This document shows positions 7,928-17,279 of a stretch of 64,000 nt of DNA, in pieces. A model generated the notes under the pieces. It was given only the letters and a program-made list of their open reading frames with translations, was not told where the DNA came from and ran no database searches. This DNA is from Niastella yeongjuensis. Lineage in GTDB: Bacteria; Bacteroidota; Bacteroidia; Chitinophagales; Chitinophagaceae. The translations under genes were made by a program, and so were the position numbers. The DNA lies in the NCBI RefSeq assembly GCF_900110245.1, contig NZ_FOCZ01000016.1:1-64000 (forward strand), given 5' to 3'. Numbering within the stretch: position 1 is the first letter of the stretch; every line of letters begins with the position of its first letter.

Positions 7928-8509
7928 ATGCAAAACGAAGCTAATAAATACAGAGCTTTAGCATTATGGTCTTTTATAATTGGCATATTAATTACAACAC
8001 TTATCTTCATTTGTCTTGATAAAGAAGAAAGAACCGTTCCAAACGGCTTTACAATATTTGGAACATTTTTTTCAATCTTTGGGTTGATGATTGCCTTTAT
8101 TCAAATTAAAAGTTTAAGAGAGTCAAGTGAAGAAACCAAAATTGCAATTGATAATTCCATAACGAGAATTAATCAAGTGCTGTCTGTTTCCGACCTTTCA
8201 AAATCAACAAAATTGATTCATGAAATACAAGGTTTTTTGCAAAATAACAAGCTGGAAATGGCTTTGATTCGGATGAAAGATTTAAAAGCTGTTCTTATTC
8301 AAGTAAAATATAATGAGGATCTTTTAGAATACACCCATGATAGTCGTTATAATCAAAACATAACAGGACTAGGTGCAGATATCAGCAATCTACATGATGA
8401 GATCAGCGGAATTAAAAAGGGAATTAATCTTTCCATGCTTAATAAAAATCTGGAAATTTTATCAACAGTTTTATCTGAATTTGAAAACAAGCTTAAATAC
8501 AAAAAATAA
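7928..8509 (+). CDS. Two-TM membrane protein with cytosolic coiled-coil region
   Basis: A 193-aa protein. Residues 9-30 (ALALWSFIIGILITTLIFIC) and 43-62 (TIFGTFFSIFGLMIAFIQI) are membrane helices with a short loop between them. The rest is a long cytosolic part with heptad-like helices (ETKIAIDNSITRINQVL, LHDEISGIKKGIN). The family is not recognised. Two-helix membrane proteins with helical cytosolic tails are common accessory or effector parts of anti-phage systems, which fits the setting but is not proof. Its TAA overlaps the next ATG by one base (TAATG at 8507-8511), so the following gene is co-translated. Confidence 0.55.
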   Translation: MQNEANKYRALALWSFIIGILITTLIFICLDKEERTVPNGFTIFGTFFSIFGLMIAFIQIKSLRESSEETKIAIDNSITRINQVLSVSDLSKSTKLIHEIQGFLQNNKLEMALIRMKDLKAVLIQVKYNEDLLEYTHDSRYNQNITGLGADISNLHDEISGIKKGINLSMLNKNLEILSTVLSEFENKLKYKK

Positions 8510-8901
8510 TGATACCTGAAAATTATAAAGCTCTAATAGTTAAACTAAAGCAGAAAACGTTAAATAAAGAAACAATATGGTCAAAGACTAGTAGAAATGA
8601 GGAGTATAAACTTGTTTTAGATAAAGGAGCAATTACTATCGACAAATGGGACAGTGATTCTGTTTCGTATATTGATATTTCAATTATAAATGATCGGGGA
8701 GATGTTATTGATAGAATACAAGTTTCGGATGGGGAGGAACTCAATGATTATAATTTATTGTCAGAACTTCATGCTGCTGCAAAAAGAGCTTATTATAAAG
8801 TTGATGAAACAATTAAAAGTATATTTATAGAACTCGATAGTTCCAAAATTATTGGTAAGGAAAATGCGCCTTCTGACGATGTTGATGACTTGCCATTTTA
8901 A
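8509..8901 (+). CDS. Hypothetical protein with SSB-like acidic C-terminal tip
   Basis: A 130-aa protein, last in the cassette. An alpha/beta body (ITIDKWDSDSVSYIDISIINDRGDVIDRIQV) is followed by a helix (LLSELHAAAKRAYYKVDETI) and a flexible end finishing SDDVDDLPF. That last stretch closely resembles the C-terminal tip of single-stranded-DNA-binding proteins (consensus DDDIPF/DDDLPF), which recruits repair and replication enzymes. No OB-fold SSB body is visible. It may mimic SSB to recruit or trap a host protein, or tie the nuclease cassette to ssDNA sites. The body family is not recognised. Confidence 0.5.
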   Translation: MIPENYKALIVKLKQKTLNKETIWSKTSRNEEYKLVLDKGAITIDKWDSDSVSYIDISIINDRGDVIDRIQVSDGEELNDYNLLSELHAAAKRAYYKVDETIKSIFIELDSSKIIGKENAPSDDVDDLPF

Positions 8902-9117
8902 TTGCTTGTCAGCATATCGAAAGTAAACATGGGATATCATTTGAAATTGGTATTCTTTCTTTGATTGGGTAAGTCAAAATTGTTAAATTTATTGAAGCAA
9001 AAGTTCTTCCCCTCATTGCGAACCAAACGGTGAACTACCGTTCCCGTTAGTTGCAAGTAAATGATATACAAATAATTAATTTCTTTGGGAGCGTTTTGTC
9101 GACCCGACAGAGAAGAA

Positions 9118-9147
9118 AGGTTCTGACAAAATCAGGACCTTTTTTTA
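9118..9147 (+). terminator. Rho-independent terminator
   Basis: AGGTTCTGA (9118-9126) pairs with TCAGGACCT (9132-9140), with one G-T pair, over a 5-nt loop and is followed by seven Ts. It lies 217 bp after the cassette's last gene and would insulate the kinase operon. Confidence 0.7.
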
Positions 9148-9285
9148 TGTCTTGTTATTAAATCACTCATGCTTTCCTCCAAATTAAGATAAAAGCTCTG
9201 TGGCCAGACAAATGATCGTCACAAATGAAGAATGATTTCCAACTAATATAAGTTGTCCTTGCGCTACCGGTATTAACTGCGTTTT

Positions 9286-9316
9286 TTTGCCCAATATCTC
9301 AAAAATAATAACTTGC
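9286..9316 (+). promoter_or_regulatory. Possible Bacteroidota-type promoter of the kinase operon
   Basis: TTTG (9286-9289), a 19-nt spacer and TAACTTGC (9309-9316) approximate the TTTG-N19-TAnnTTTG consensus, with mismatches in the -7 box. The start codon lies 62 nt downstream. Confidence 0.35.
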
Positions 9317-9378
9317 AAATATTGTTTCGTGCAAATGGTAGGGCATAATAGTGCACTACTATTATAAATTTTAACCGA

Positions 9379-10782
9379 ATGGATAAAATAAGCCCGGAAT
9401 GGCTGCAAACCATAGCAGCGCTGCAAGATGTACCGCTGGTGCAATTGCAATGGCTGATTGATAATAGTACACAGCATGTGCTTGAGGAAGGAGGTGTGCT
9501 TTTTAAACCCGGAGAACCGATTAAAGGTACCTTTGTCGTTATAACCGGGGCTATCCGGTTTTGTATCTTGCAGGGAAAGGAATTGCTTGAATTGACCACC
9601 TTTGAGTCAAAGGCGGTCACCGGTTACCTGCCTTTCTCCAGGGCGAAAAAAATAGTCGGCCTGGGTGAAGCTGTGTCCCAACTGGAGTATCTGTTTTTCC
9701 CCGTAGAACGGATGGATGAAATGATACGTACCCAATTTGAACTAACGCAGGCCCTGGTACACATCATGACCAGCCGGGTACGGGATTTCACCGCTTTTGA
9801 GCAGCAAAATGAAAAAATGATGGCTTTGGGTAAACTGTCTGCCGGGTTGGCCCACGAATTAAATAACCCGGCAGCGGCGGTGGTACGCGGCTCGGCATCC
9901 TTGCTTGCTCACCTGAAATTGACACCAGAGACGTTTAAAAAGGTGATGGCCATTCAACTCACCGAAGAAGCGGTTGGTTTGCTCAACGATCAGCTGTTCG
10001 CTATTTTAAAACGTGAACGCCCCAACAATTTAACCATGATGCAGCGTTCCTCCCGGGAAGATGACCTGATGGAATGGATGGCGGAATACCGTATTGCCAA
10101 TAGTTCCGAGGTCGCTGAAAATATGGTGGAATTTGGATTTACCCTGCAAGACCTCGACAACTTTAAAAAACACATTCCACTGAATTCTGTTTCAGCGGTA
10201 TTTAACTGGATCAATAATAACCTTGTCACTGAAAAAATGGTCATGGACATAGCGGCCGCTTCGCGCCGTATATCTGAACTGGTGGGTGCGGTAAAGAATT
10301 TCACCCATATGGACCAGGGCCACGGCAAGCAATACGCGGATATCCATACTGGCATCCGAAATACGCTGACTATGATGCAGTTTAAGATCCGCCAGGGGAA
10401 TATCTCGCTGGATGAACAATTTGACACCACTTTGCCAGAGGTTAATGCGATGGTGGGTGAACTGAACCAGGTATGGACAAACCTGATCGATAACGCACTG
10501 GATGCAATGGCAGTCAATGGGACCGGCATCCTGCAGCTTAAAACCAGGAGGGACAGGGAATGCGTTGAGGTAACAATAACGGACAATGGCCCCGGCATAC
10601 CAGACGAAGTGATGAGCCGGATCTTTGATCCTTTTTTTACCACCAAAGAGGTAGGTAAAGGCACTGGCCTGGGCTTGGATGTGGTTACCAGAATCGTGAA
10701 TCAACACAAGGGGTCGATAAAGGTCAGTTCCCGGCCGGGGCAAACCTCTTTCATGGTCGCCTTTCCCATCGACGGCAAATAA
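9379..10782 (+). CDS. Sensor histidine kinase with N-terminal cyclic-nucleotide-binding domain
   Basis: A 467-aa soluble kinase. Residues about 10-120 form a Crp-like cyclic-nucleotide-binding (CNB) fold ([24 protein letters not shown]). After a helix comes the HisKA box [16 protein letters not shown] with phospho-acceptor H159. The ATPase part shows the N box ([10 protein letters not shown]), G1 (DNGPGIP), F (FDPFFTT) and G2 (GTGLGL) motifs. No membrane segment is present, so the signal is intracellular. It lies 44 bp before the receiver/thioredoxin-reductase fusion, its likely phosphorylation partner. In other bacteria the same trio with a UBP zinc finger occurs, which suggests a redox-signalling unit. 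The ligand of the CNB domain is not evident. Confidence 0.9.
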   Translation: MDKISPEWLQTIAALQDVPLVQLQWLIDNSTQHVLEEGGVLFKPGEPIKGTFVVITGAIRFCILQGKELLELTTFESKAVTGYLPFSRAKKIVGLGEAVSQLEYLFFPVERMDEMIRTQFELTQALVHIMTSRVRDFTAFEQQNEKMMALGKLSAGLAHELNNPAAAVVRGSASLLAHLKLTPETFKKVMAIQLTEEAVGLLNDQLFAILKRERPNNLTMMQRSSREDDLMEWMAEYRIANSSEVAENMVEFGFTLQDLDNFKKHIPLNSVSAVFNWINNNLVTEKMVMDIAAASRRISELVGAVKNFTHMDQGHGKQYADIHTGIRNTLTMMQFKIRQGNISLDEQFDTTLPEVNAMVGELNQVWTNLIDNALDAMAVNGTGILQLKTRRDRECVEVTITDNGPGIPDEVMSRIFDPFFTTKEVGKGTGLGLDVVTRIVNQHKGSIKVSSRPGQTSFMVAFPIDGK

Positions 10783-10826
10783 AACGGGATGTATAATTAA
10801 AAACTCAACCAACGAAAGGACATTTT

Positions 10827-12494
10827 ATGGATCTGCCTATTATATTTTGTATTGATGATGACATTCAGGTCTTACGCGCCCTGATGCGTGATCTGAAAGG
10901 CCGTTTCAGGGATACCTATAAAATATTAGGAACAAATTTGGTACAGGAGGCACTGGATAGTTTGCTGGAACTGAAAAACAAGGGTGAGACGGTGGCTTTA
11001 TTCATCTCGGACCAGCGCATGCCTGAACTGGACGGGATTGGTTTTTTGCAACAGGCCATGAAGTTTTATCCGCAGGCAAAAAGGGTGCTTTTGACGGCTT
11101 ATGCTGACAAAGACGCAGCTATTAATGCGATCAATCTCGTTCAACTGGATTACTACCTGGTTAAACCCTGGGATCCTCCAGAGGAAAAGCTGTTTCCCGT
11201 GATCGACGACCTTTTGGATAACTGGGCAGTTGATTATCTCCCGGATTTTAAAGGCATCAAAATAATCGGATACCAGTATTGTCGAAAATCACATGAACTC
11301 AAAGATTTTCTGGCGGGTAATTTAGTACCTTACCAGTGGCTGGATATACAATCCGATCCTGAAGGCGAAAAATTACTGGTGTTGAATGACCTGGCTAAAA
11401 CTGACCTGCCCGTAATCTTTCTGGAAGACGGAACTTACCTGATTGCGCCAGGGATCGTGGAAGTGGCTGCCAGAATAGGGCTGAATCCCAAATTGAAAAA
11501 TTATGATTTGTATGATGTTGTGATTATAGGCGCAGGGCCAGCCGGCCTTGCGGCCGGTGTATATGGCGCCTCGGAAGGACTGAAAACCTTAATGATAGAG
11601 CGCCGGGCGCCAGGTGGACAGGCCGGCACCAGTTCGCGCATAGAAAATTACCTGGGCTTCCCGGCTGGTTTAAGTGGCGCGGAACTGACACGGCGGGCTA
11701 TGACGCAGGCCGCACGCTTAGGCACAGAGTTCCTTTCACCGCAATCAGTGAATGCCATCATGCAAAAAGATGGCTATAAAAAGATCATTCTCGATAATGG
11801 TAAGGAGATCAATACCCGCAGCGTAGTGATCACGACGGGCGTTGATTACCGTAAACTGGACACCAAAGGCATCAGCGATTTTACCGGTGCGGGAATCTAT
11901 TACGGAGCAGCCATGACCGAAGCCGCTGCCTGTAAAGACAAAGAAGTGTACATCGTTGGCGGAGGCAATTCCGCCGGACAGGCGGCAATGTACCTTTCTA
12001 AATTTGCCAAGCATGTTATTATAATTATCCGCAAAGAAGATCTAAGCAGTACGATGTCTGCTTACCTGATAGACCAGATCAGGGCGACTAAAAATATACA
12101 GATCAGGCCCAAAACTGAAATTGCAGAAGCACTGGGCTCTGGTAAGCTTGAACAACTCCGGCTTTGTGATATCGAATCCAAAAAGCTGGAAACCTGCCCG
12201 GCTGATGCCCTTTATATTTTCATCGGCGCAAAACCAATTACCGAATGGATCACGCTTGATATTATCAAAGATGAAAAAGGCTTTATTGAAACCGGGCGGG
12301 ATTTGAAAAACTATACCAGCTTTGATAAGATCTGGAAGCGAAAAAGGGATCCCTTTTTACTGGAAACCAGCTGCCCGGGTGTTTTTGCCGCCGGCGACGT
12401 GCGCGCGAATGCTATGAACCGGGTGGCATCGGCTGTCGGTGAAGGCTCCATGGCGATCAGTTTCGTGCATAAATACCTGGCAGAAGTTAAATAG
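10827..12494 (+). CDS. Fused response regulator receiver / thioredoxin-reductase-like flavoprotein
   Basis: 555 aa with three parts. Residues 1-125 are a receiver: acidic pocket IDDD (9-12), phospho-acceptor D62 in FISDQRMPE, conserved Lys in LVKPWD. Residues about 128-215 resemble glutaredoxin or thioredoxin (IIGYQYCRKSHELKDFL, later DLPVIFLEDG). Residues 225-555 are a pyridine-nucleotide-disulfide oxidoreductase: FAD motif IIGAGPAGLAAG, NAD(P)H motif IVGGGNSAGQAA, and C-terminal FAAGDVR. Where thioredoxin reductase has CxxC, this protein has AAAC, so ordinary dithiol chemistry at that site is not possible. Electrons may instead pass to the fused middle domain, whose single Cys lies near residue 155. 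It is the likely target of the upstream kinase. Confidence 0.9.
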   Translation: MDLPIIFCIDDDIQVLRALMRDLKGRFRDTYKILGTNLVQEALDSLLELKNKGETVALFISDQRMPELDGIGFLQQAMKFYPQAKRVLLTAYADKDAAINAINLVQLDYYLVKPWDPPEEKLFPVIDDLLDNWAVDYLPDFKGIKIIGYQYCRKSHELKDFLAGNLVPYQWLDIQSDPEGEKLLVLNDLAKTDLPVIFLEDGTYLIAPGIVEVAARIGLNPKLKNYDLYDVVIIGAGPAGLAAGVYGASEGLKTLMIERRAPGGQAGTSSRIENYLGFPAGLSGAELTRRAMTQAARLGTEFLSPQSVNAIMQKDGYKKIILDNGKEINTRSVVITTGVDYRKLDTKGISDFTGAGIYYGAAMTEAAACKDKEVYIVGGGNSAGQAAMYLSKFAKHVIIIIRKEDLSSTMSAYLIDQIRATKNIQIRPKTEIAEALGSGKLEQLRLCDIESKKLETCPADALYIFIGAKPITEWITLDIIKDEKGFIETGRDLKNYTSFDKIWKRKRDPFLLETSCPGVFAAGDVRANAMNRVASAVGEGSMAISFVHKYLAEVK

Positions 12495-12539
12495 CCAGTG
12501 CCGGCACTTAAACAATGATATTCCTAAAAAATTTCAATT

Positions 12540-12812
12540 ATGGAAAACAAGACGGTTTGCAATCACATCAGCGTACTTAAAGAGATCAAAAAAAGCAACA
12601 GTCATGTTTGCGAAGAATGCATTCGAAATGGAACGAAATGGGTACACCTTCGGGTATGTCAAACCTGCGGGCAAACACTCTGCTGCGATCAATCGCCGGA
12701 ACAGCATATGACCAAACATTACCATGCTTCCCAACACCCGGTGGTCGCTTCTGCCCAGCCCGGAGAACGATGGTTATGGTGCTATCCCGATGAGAAAATG
12801 GTCGAATATTAA
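12540..12812 (+). CDS. UBP-type zinc-finger protein
   Basis: A 90-aa protein that is nearly all one UBP-type zinc finger: C7-x-H9, C24-x2-C27, C40-x2-C43, C48 and a cluster of His (EQHMTKHYHASQHP). In eukaryotes this fold binds free ubiquitin C-termini. Stand-alone bacterial versions are common beside receiver/thioredoxin-reductase fusions, as here (45 bp gap), and their ligand is not known. It could bind a C-terminal Gly-Gly peptide or act as a redox-responsive zinc switch. It closes the operon. Confidence 0.85.
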   Translation: MENKTVCNHISVLKEIKKSNSHVCEECIRNGTKWVHLRVCQTCGQTLCCDQSPEQHMTKHYHASQHPVVASAQPGERWLWCYPDEKMVEY

Positions 12813-12930
12813 TACAATTTAGACAGGTTCGAATCCAGTCCACACGTTTAATGATTTCAATTAAATGTGAACGAGCGTTGAAAAGATATAGGGTGATGAA
12901 GTAGGCTGGAAATATTTTTCAACGAACCGC

Positions 12931-15735
12931 TTAAAACAAAGACCACTTTCCACCTGCAGCTGTTTTCTTTGCGCCTGCAGGCCTTAGATTATAAGTGAAT
13001 GTTGACAAAAAATACTGCGCCAGCACATCTCCCTTAGAAAAGAATGCTGTATTTTGATTAGGCGATATGTACACATTTTTCCCTTGGTTCAATATATCAT
13101 TTGCACTTATCCTCAATACTGCTCTTTCATCTTTAAAGAAAGTAAAATTTACTGCTGCATTCCATAGATATATTTTTTTCAATGTCGGATCATCAAACAT
13201 ATTGTTAGTGATTAAACGCAATCTTGTATCAAAAATTACATGTTTTATATAACGGACTATTACTTCTGTACCGATTGTTTGACTACATGTTTTGATATCT
13301 TCAAAACCAGCATTACTATTCTTTACAAACCGATAACTAAATGAGTACTCCTGGTTAAGCTCCAACTTATCATCCCAATTAAATCCAATGCTACTCCAGA
13401 AATTACAATTCAATCTGTTTTGCAGGCTTCGAACTCCATTATAATAAAAATAATTTCGAACATATTCGGTCCAGGTACCAAAATTCCAGGGGATCATAAA
13501 ATTCTTTGAATTCCTTTTATTCTGGTACAAACCAAAATTAGTAGCAACACGTTTATAACCATTTGCATTTACGGGGTATATTGTTTGTATGCCACTCTGA
13601 TCCAACGCAATGCTATCTACTATCACATTTTTCGATTGCGAGGCCTCAAACCATGACCATACACCCAAAGTACTTTTAGGGCTATAAGTGTTCAATGTAA
13701 TACGTACCCTGTCCTGCAACGCCGGTTGAAGATTAGGATTACCCAGCCTTGTCATATAAGGGTTGCTATTGTTCAATACCGGTATCAGATTGCTGTAATA
13801 AGGTAACACTACATCCCGGTTATACGAAAGCGATAATTTTTTATATACAAAATCAAACTGTGGAAGAACATTATGTTGCTCCTGTTTAATTGACTGATTT
13901 AATGAGGATATATTATTGTCAAATCTTTGCGATTGATAACGTATGCCTGGCCGGAAAGTAAAATCTTTATACCTGTATTCAATTCCTCCGGAAACGCTAT
14001 ACTTATTGCTTTCCCTGCTAAACCTGCTGCTCAGATCTTTGATAGGGGCACTTGTGTTATTTGCAAACGTGCCTACTTTGTCATCCATTTTTTCGTAATC
14101 GTAGCGTGCACCTAGCCTAAAGAAAAAGTTTTTGATCAGAGGTTCGCTGTAATTTCCGGCCAAGTTAGCCGTCCACGTTGGTACCCATTCATTACGCAAT
14201 TGATGGTAAACGGTATCTTTACCAACAGGTTGCTGGTATGAAATTAGAGCATTTGTATAGTCATCTCTGTCTCTTTTGCTCCACCCCATGTTTTGTGTAA
14301 TATTCAATCGTCGCCCTTTTTTACTTCGGGATAGTTTGGTGAACATTATATTATGACTATACATGTTGGTTTTCAGATCACCTATATTATTTACAATACC
14401 GTTGTTTAAGTTTCCAAGAAAATTATTGACGCCACTTCTTGCGTCATTTTTTTCAGATTTGGTTCCGGATATTACATAGTTTAAGCCAATAATGAGGTTT
14501 ATTGTAGAGTCAGGCTTTAAATTTGCACCGGCTCCAAACACATGCGAATTACCGATCTCGGTATAGTACTGTTTTGAAAAATTATTTATTACAGTATCTT
14601 CTTTATAGATATCGGTTCTGTTCTCATTTTGCACATCTGTATGAACACGTCCATAAAAATATTGACCATAGATTGATTGTTTATTGTTGGGCGAATGGTT
14701 GATGTTAATGCCTACGCCATCACTTTTTGTGACACCACCGTTCCGTGATTCTCCTCCAAAATTGATATCATTGATACTGAAGGAGGAACCGAAATTACTG
14801 GTATTGTTGTTATTGTTAGAGTTACCTCCCATCGTCTCGATTGAACGGCTGATACCCATTGTTTGCCGCATATCAGTTACGCTAAACCCGGGGCGGTTAA
14901 GGTTATTGGAATAGCCCATTACACTTACCTGCAGTGTGTCCCTAAAAATATTTGCTATAGCTCCCATTTCATACCGGCCACCCTGGGGTCCGCCACCGCC
15001 GCCGGCATAGGCTTTACCGAACATGCTTTTCTTTATCCCCTTTTTTAAAGTAAGATTGATCACCTTGCCTACGTTGTTCGCATTATCATCTCCATTACGC
15101 AACATCTCTTCTTTATCATCCGTTACCTGCACTTTATCGATCACCTGAGACGGCAAATTACGGCTAGCCATCTTTGGGTCATCACCAAAAAATGTTTTGC
15201 CATCAACCAATATCTTGTTAACAGGTTTCCCATTAACCATAATATTTCCATCTTTATCTACTTGTACCCCAGGTAATTTTTTTAAAAGATCTTCTACCAA
15301 CGCATTGGGTAATGTTTTAAAAGCAGATGCATTAAATTCAACTGTATCCTTTTTAATTACAACCGGTGGTCGTTCTGCATATACAACCACTTCTTGCATT
15401 GCTACGGAAGCGGGCGACATGTAAACAGTACCGAGGTCTAAAACGGGCTGATCGCTTCTAAAAGTAAATTCTTTCCTGTACCCAATGTAGCCACTATACG
15501 AAACTACAACTCTGCATTTCACATCAAAAGGTAACCCCGGAACTTTGAAATCACCTTCAGGGTTACTTAACCTGTAAGTAATAATGGCTGTATCAGATGC
15601 TTTAAAAACAGTTACGGTAGCTAAACCCAGAGGCATTTTTGCTGCACTGTCTATCAATTTTCCCTTAAGTGTTGCTTGCGAAAAGGATGTTGTACATATG
15701 ACTACCCACATAAAAAGCAATAAAATTATTTTCAT
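12931..15735 (-). CDS. Outer-membrane beta-barrel protein, TonB-receptor type
   Basis: 934 aa. A signal peptide (MKIILLLFMWVVICTTSFS) is followed by a carboxypeptidase-regulatory-like domain (residues about 22-110), a plug domain (DLLKKLPGVQVDKDGNIMVNG, then ILVDGKTFFGDDP) and a long barrel ending in Phe (KWSLF), as expected for BAM-folded barrels. Gly-rich and Asn-rich loops (GGGGGPQGG, NSNNNNNTS) are external or periplasmic loops. The architecture matches the 'outer membrane beta-barrel family' of Bacteroidota rather than SusC: there is no SusD partner nearby. Substrate is unknown. It is monocistronic, and the upstream 15736-16207 region holds no gene beyond a minus-strand terminator. Confidence 0.88.
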   Translation of the reverse strand: MKIILLLFMWVVICTTSFSQATLKGKLIDSAAKMPLGLATVTVFKASDTAIITYRLSNPEGDFKVPGLPFDVKCRVVVSYSGYIGYRKEFTFRSDQPVLDLGTVYMSPASVAMQEVVVYAERPPVVIKKDTVEFNASAFKTLPNALVEDLLKKLPGVQVDKDGNIMVNGKPVNKILVDGKTFFGDDPKMASRNLPSQVIDKVQVTDDKEEMLRNGDDNANNVGKVINLTLKKGIKKSMFGKAYAGGGGGPQGGRYEMGAIANIFRDTLQVSVMGYSNNLNRPGFSVTDMRQTMGISRSIETMGGNSNNNNNTSNFGSSFSINDINFGGESRNGGVTKSDGVGININHSPNNKQSIYGQYFYGRVHTDVQNENRTDIYKEDTVINNFSKQYYTEIGNSHVFGAGANLKPDSTINLIIGLNYVISGTKSEKNDARSGVNNFLGNLNNGIVNNIGDLKTNMYSHNIMFTKLSRSKKGRRLNITQNMGWSKRDRDDYTNALISYQQPVGKDTVYHQLRNEWVPTWTANLAGNYSEPLIKNFFFRLGARYDYEKMDDKVGTFANNTSAPIKDLSSRFSRESNKYSVSGGIEYRYKDFTFRPGIRYQSQRFDNNISSLNQSIKQEQHNVLPQFDFVYKKLSLSYNRDVVLPYYSNLIPVLNNSNPYMTRLGNPNLQPALQDRVRITLNTYSPKSTLGVWSWFEASQSKNVIVDSIALDQSGIQTIYPVNANGYKRVATNFGLYQNKRNSKNFMIPWNFGTWTEYVRNYFYYNGVRSLQNRLNCNFWSSIGFNWDDKLELNQEYSFSYRFVKNSNAGFEDIKTCSQTIGTEVIVRYIKHVIFDTRLRLITNNMFDDPTLKKIYLWNAAVNFTFFKDERAVLRISANDILNQGKNVYISPNQNTAFFSKGDVLAQYFLSTFTYNLRPAGAKKTAAGGKWSLF

Positions 15736-16043
15736 TTCTTAATTCCGTTGTTTAATGGCTATATTAATTTTCTGTATTTATCTCCGGTTTATATATAAAA
15801 AAGTGTACTTATAATTTCTATAAACCGTATCTCTTCACACTGCGGTAAAACTGCAAATAACGAATACAGTTATAGAGACAAGTCGATATGATATATGTTG
15901 CATGATAATATTGCTTCTCTATTAACATAATTTAACTGGCTTAATTAAATCAAGAAAATTTGAATAGTTCGAGCCGCAGCCCCGAACAGTCGAATATTCG
16001 CAGTAAGCTGACACTGGCGCAGATTTTAACCAATAATAAAAAA

Positions 16044-16063
16044 GACAATCATGAAAGATTGCC
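16044..16063 (-). terminator. Minus-strand terminator hairpin
   Basis: On the minus strand GGCAATC pairs with GATTGTC (one G-T pair) over a 6-nt loop and runs into TTTTTT. It sits downstream of the TonB-like remnant at 16208-16484. Confidence 0.55.
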
Positions 16064-16207
16064 TTGTTGGATTTGAAGGGTTTTTTTAATTTTAATAATT
16101 TTGAATCTATCTGTAGTAATTTAGTGATTGCTCTCAAATTGAATGGGTTAGAGTAAGTTCGAATCCAATCTGAATCAATCCCATTGTCCATTCCAGTCAT
16201 TTATCTT

Positions 16208-16484
16208 TTAAATCTGACATTCAATAAATTTCATCCTAGGTATTGGTAATGATGTTACATCTTCAACGGTATCTTCGGAAATCCTTAGATTTTTATTTAA
16301 AAAACGTACGTAACCTGCTGCTCCGCCCGGAAACTCCGGCTCAATCTCCACTGTCGTATAAATATTCTTTTTTAGCGGCTTGTTATAATAGTATTGGCAA
16401 CTCACATCATAACTAATATGCTGGGATTGATCGCCAGCAAGCCAGCACAGCGTAAAAAAATAATAATGTTGACTTCGTAAACAT
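16208..16484 (-). pseudogene. TonB-like energy-transducer remnant, frameshifted and truncated
   Basis: ATG 16484 opens a secretion-signal-like start (MFTKSTLLFFYAVLAC) that changes frame near 16440 into GDQSQHISYDVSCQYYYNKPL and then VEIEPEFPGGAAGYVRFLNKNLR. The last segment is the 'PEFPGG..alxxFLxxNLxYP' box that begins the TonB C-terminal domain in Bacteroidota. After PRMKFI the protein stops at TAA/TTA 16208-16210, where the family normally continues for 60-80 residues. A shorter start at GTG 16405 would give 65 aa without a signal. The gene is therefore broken at both ends. Confidence 0.65.
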
Positions 16485-16628
16485 ATTTACTCCTAATTCA
16501 AAAACGTAGTTACCTGATTTCTAATTTCGTTAATACTTAATAAAACTGCTTTTAATTTATTTGATTATCATTAAGTCCACCATTAATGCCTGGGTACTAT
16601 GTATCGACACCGTGTTGTATGCAGCTTC

Positions 16629-17279
16629 TCATTTTACAAACTGAAAAGAAAATTCTTTTTCTAACAGGGTGGCTATTTTTAAAACATTTCCAGCCTGCCA
16701 AAAATTTGTATTGATCTCAGGATTACTATAACTATAAACTCTATACCTTTTTGAGGTCGCTATTTCAAAGTCATAAGAGATCCCATCCGTTGCTCCTGCA
16801 CCATTATAACCAGCAATTTCTGCCTCATGTGGTAATGTGGCTATTCTTAATTTATATAAGCTATCAATCAGAGCACCCCATCCAGATCTTGGATATACTT
16901 TCCTGACTTTTTTACCTGGATCATTACTCCCGGTTTCATTACTAAAACTCACTAGTTGGCCCTTCCATTTTTGGTCTTTAAATTTTAGGATTACAACATG
17001 TTTGACTTTAGCCATTGAATGGCCTAACCAGATACGAAACTGCAAAGAGTCATAACCTGCTTCTAAGGAGTCAAGTTGTAGAGCGAAGGCATTCTTATTA
17101 ATATCTTCATAGAAAGGATCTTCATGCCCTTTAAGTCTTCCTTCTTTTATCATGGGCATCTCTCTAACAAAATCGGCGGCTATTGTCCTGTTTACATGCC
17201 GTGACTCAGATATATCAGTGCATCTGCAGAGACCTAATGACATGATTAAATTTAGATATGGTAAGGCGTGTTTTAGCAT
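16629..17279 (-). CDS. Hypothetical lipoprotein
   Basis: The ATG at 17279 is preferred over an upstream in-frame start at 17324, because it places a short hydrophobic leader (MLKHALPYLNLIMSLGLC) right at the N-terminus with a lipobox-like LGLC. The mature part is 199 aa, alpha/beta, with no recognised domain: QFRIWLGHSMAKVKHVVILKFKDQKWKGQLVSF and a Tyr/Ser-rich end. It probably sits on the periplasmic face of a membrane. The gene is isolated; its neighbours are remnants. Confidence 0.6.
   Translation of the reverse strand: MLKHALPYLNLIMSLGLCRCTDISESRHVNRTIAADFVREMPMIKEGRLKGHEDPFYEDINKNAFALQLDSLEAGYDSLQFRIWLGHSMAKVKHVVILKFKDQKWKGQLVSFSNETGSNDPGKKVRKVYPRSGWGALIDSLYKLRIATLPHEAEIAGYNGAGATDGISYDFEIATSKRYRVYSYSNPEINTNFWQAGNVLKIATLLEKEFSFQFVK

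Larger units (their letters stand above)
8902..9378. other. Gene-free boundary of the AT-rich accessory region
   Basis: No gene is supported in these 477 bases. They hold a small hairpin (AACGGT/ACCGTT, 9026-9042), a terminator at 9118-9147 and a weak promoter at 9286-9316. Base composition shifts from AT-rich to mixed here, so an element end may lie in this stretch, but no direct repeat matching the left side was found. Confidence 0.4.

Noticed and set aside
12826-12836. tRNA T-arm-like GGTTCGAATCC (and GTTCGAATCC at 16157-16166)
   Set aside because: No D arm, anticodon arm or acceptor stem can be built at either place; the T stem has a mismatch. Too short to call a tRNA or an attachment site.
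12931-15735. SusC/SusD polysaccharide utilisation locus
   Set aside because: No SusD-like gene, glycosidase or SusC-type TonB box is found around the beta-barrel gene.
15922-16200. 92-codon minus-strand frame
   Set aside because: Cys- and Tyr-rich product without motif; it runs over a terminator hairpin.
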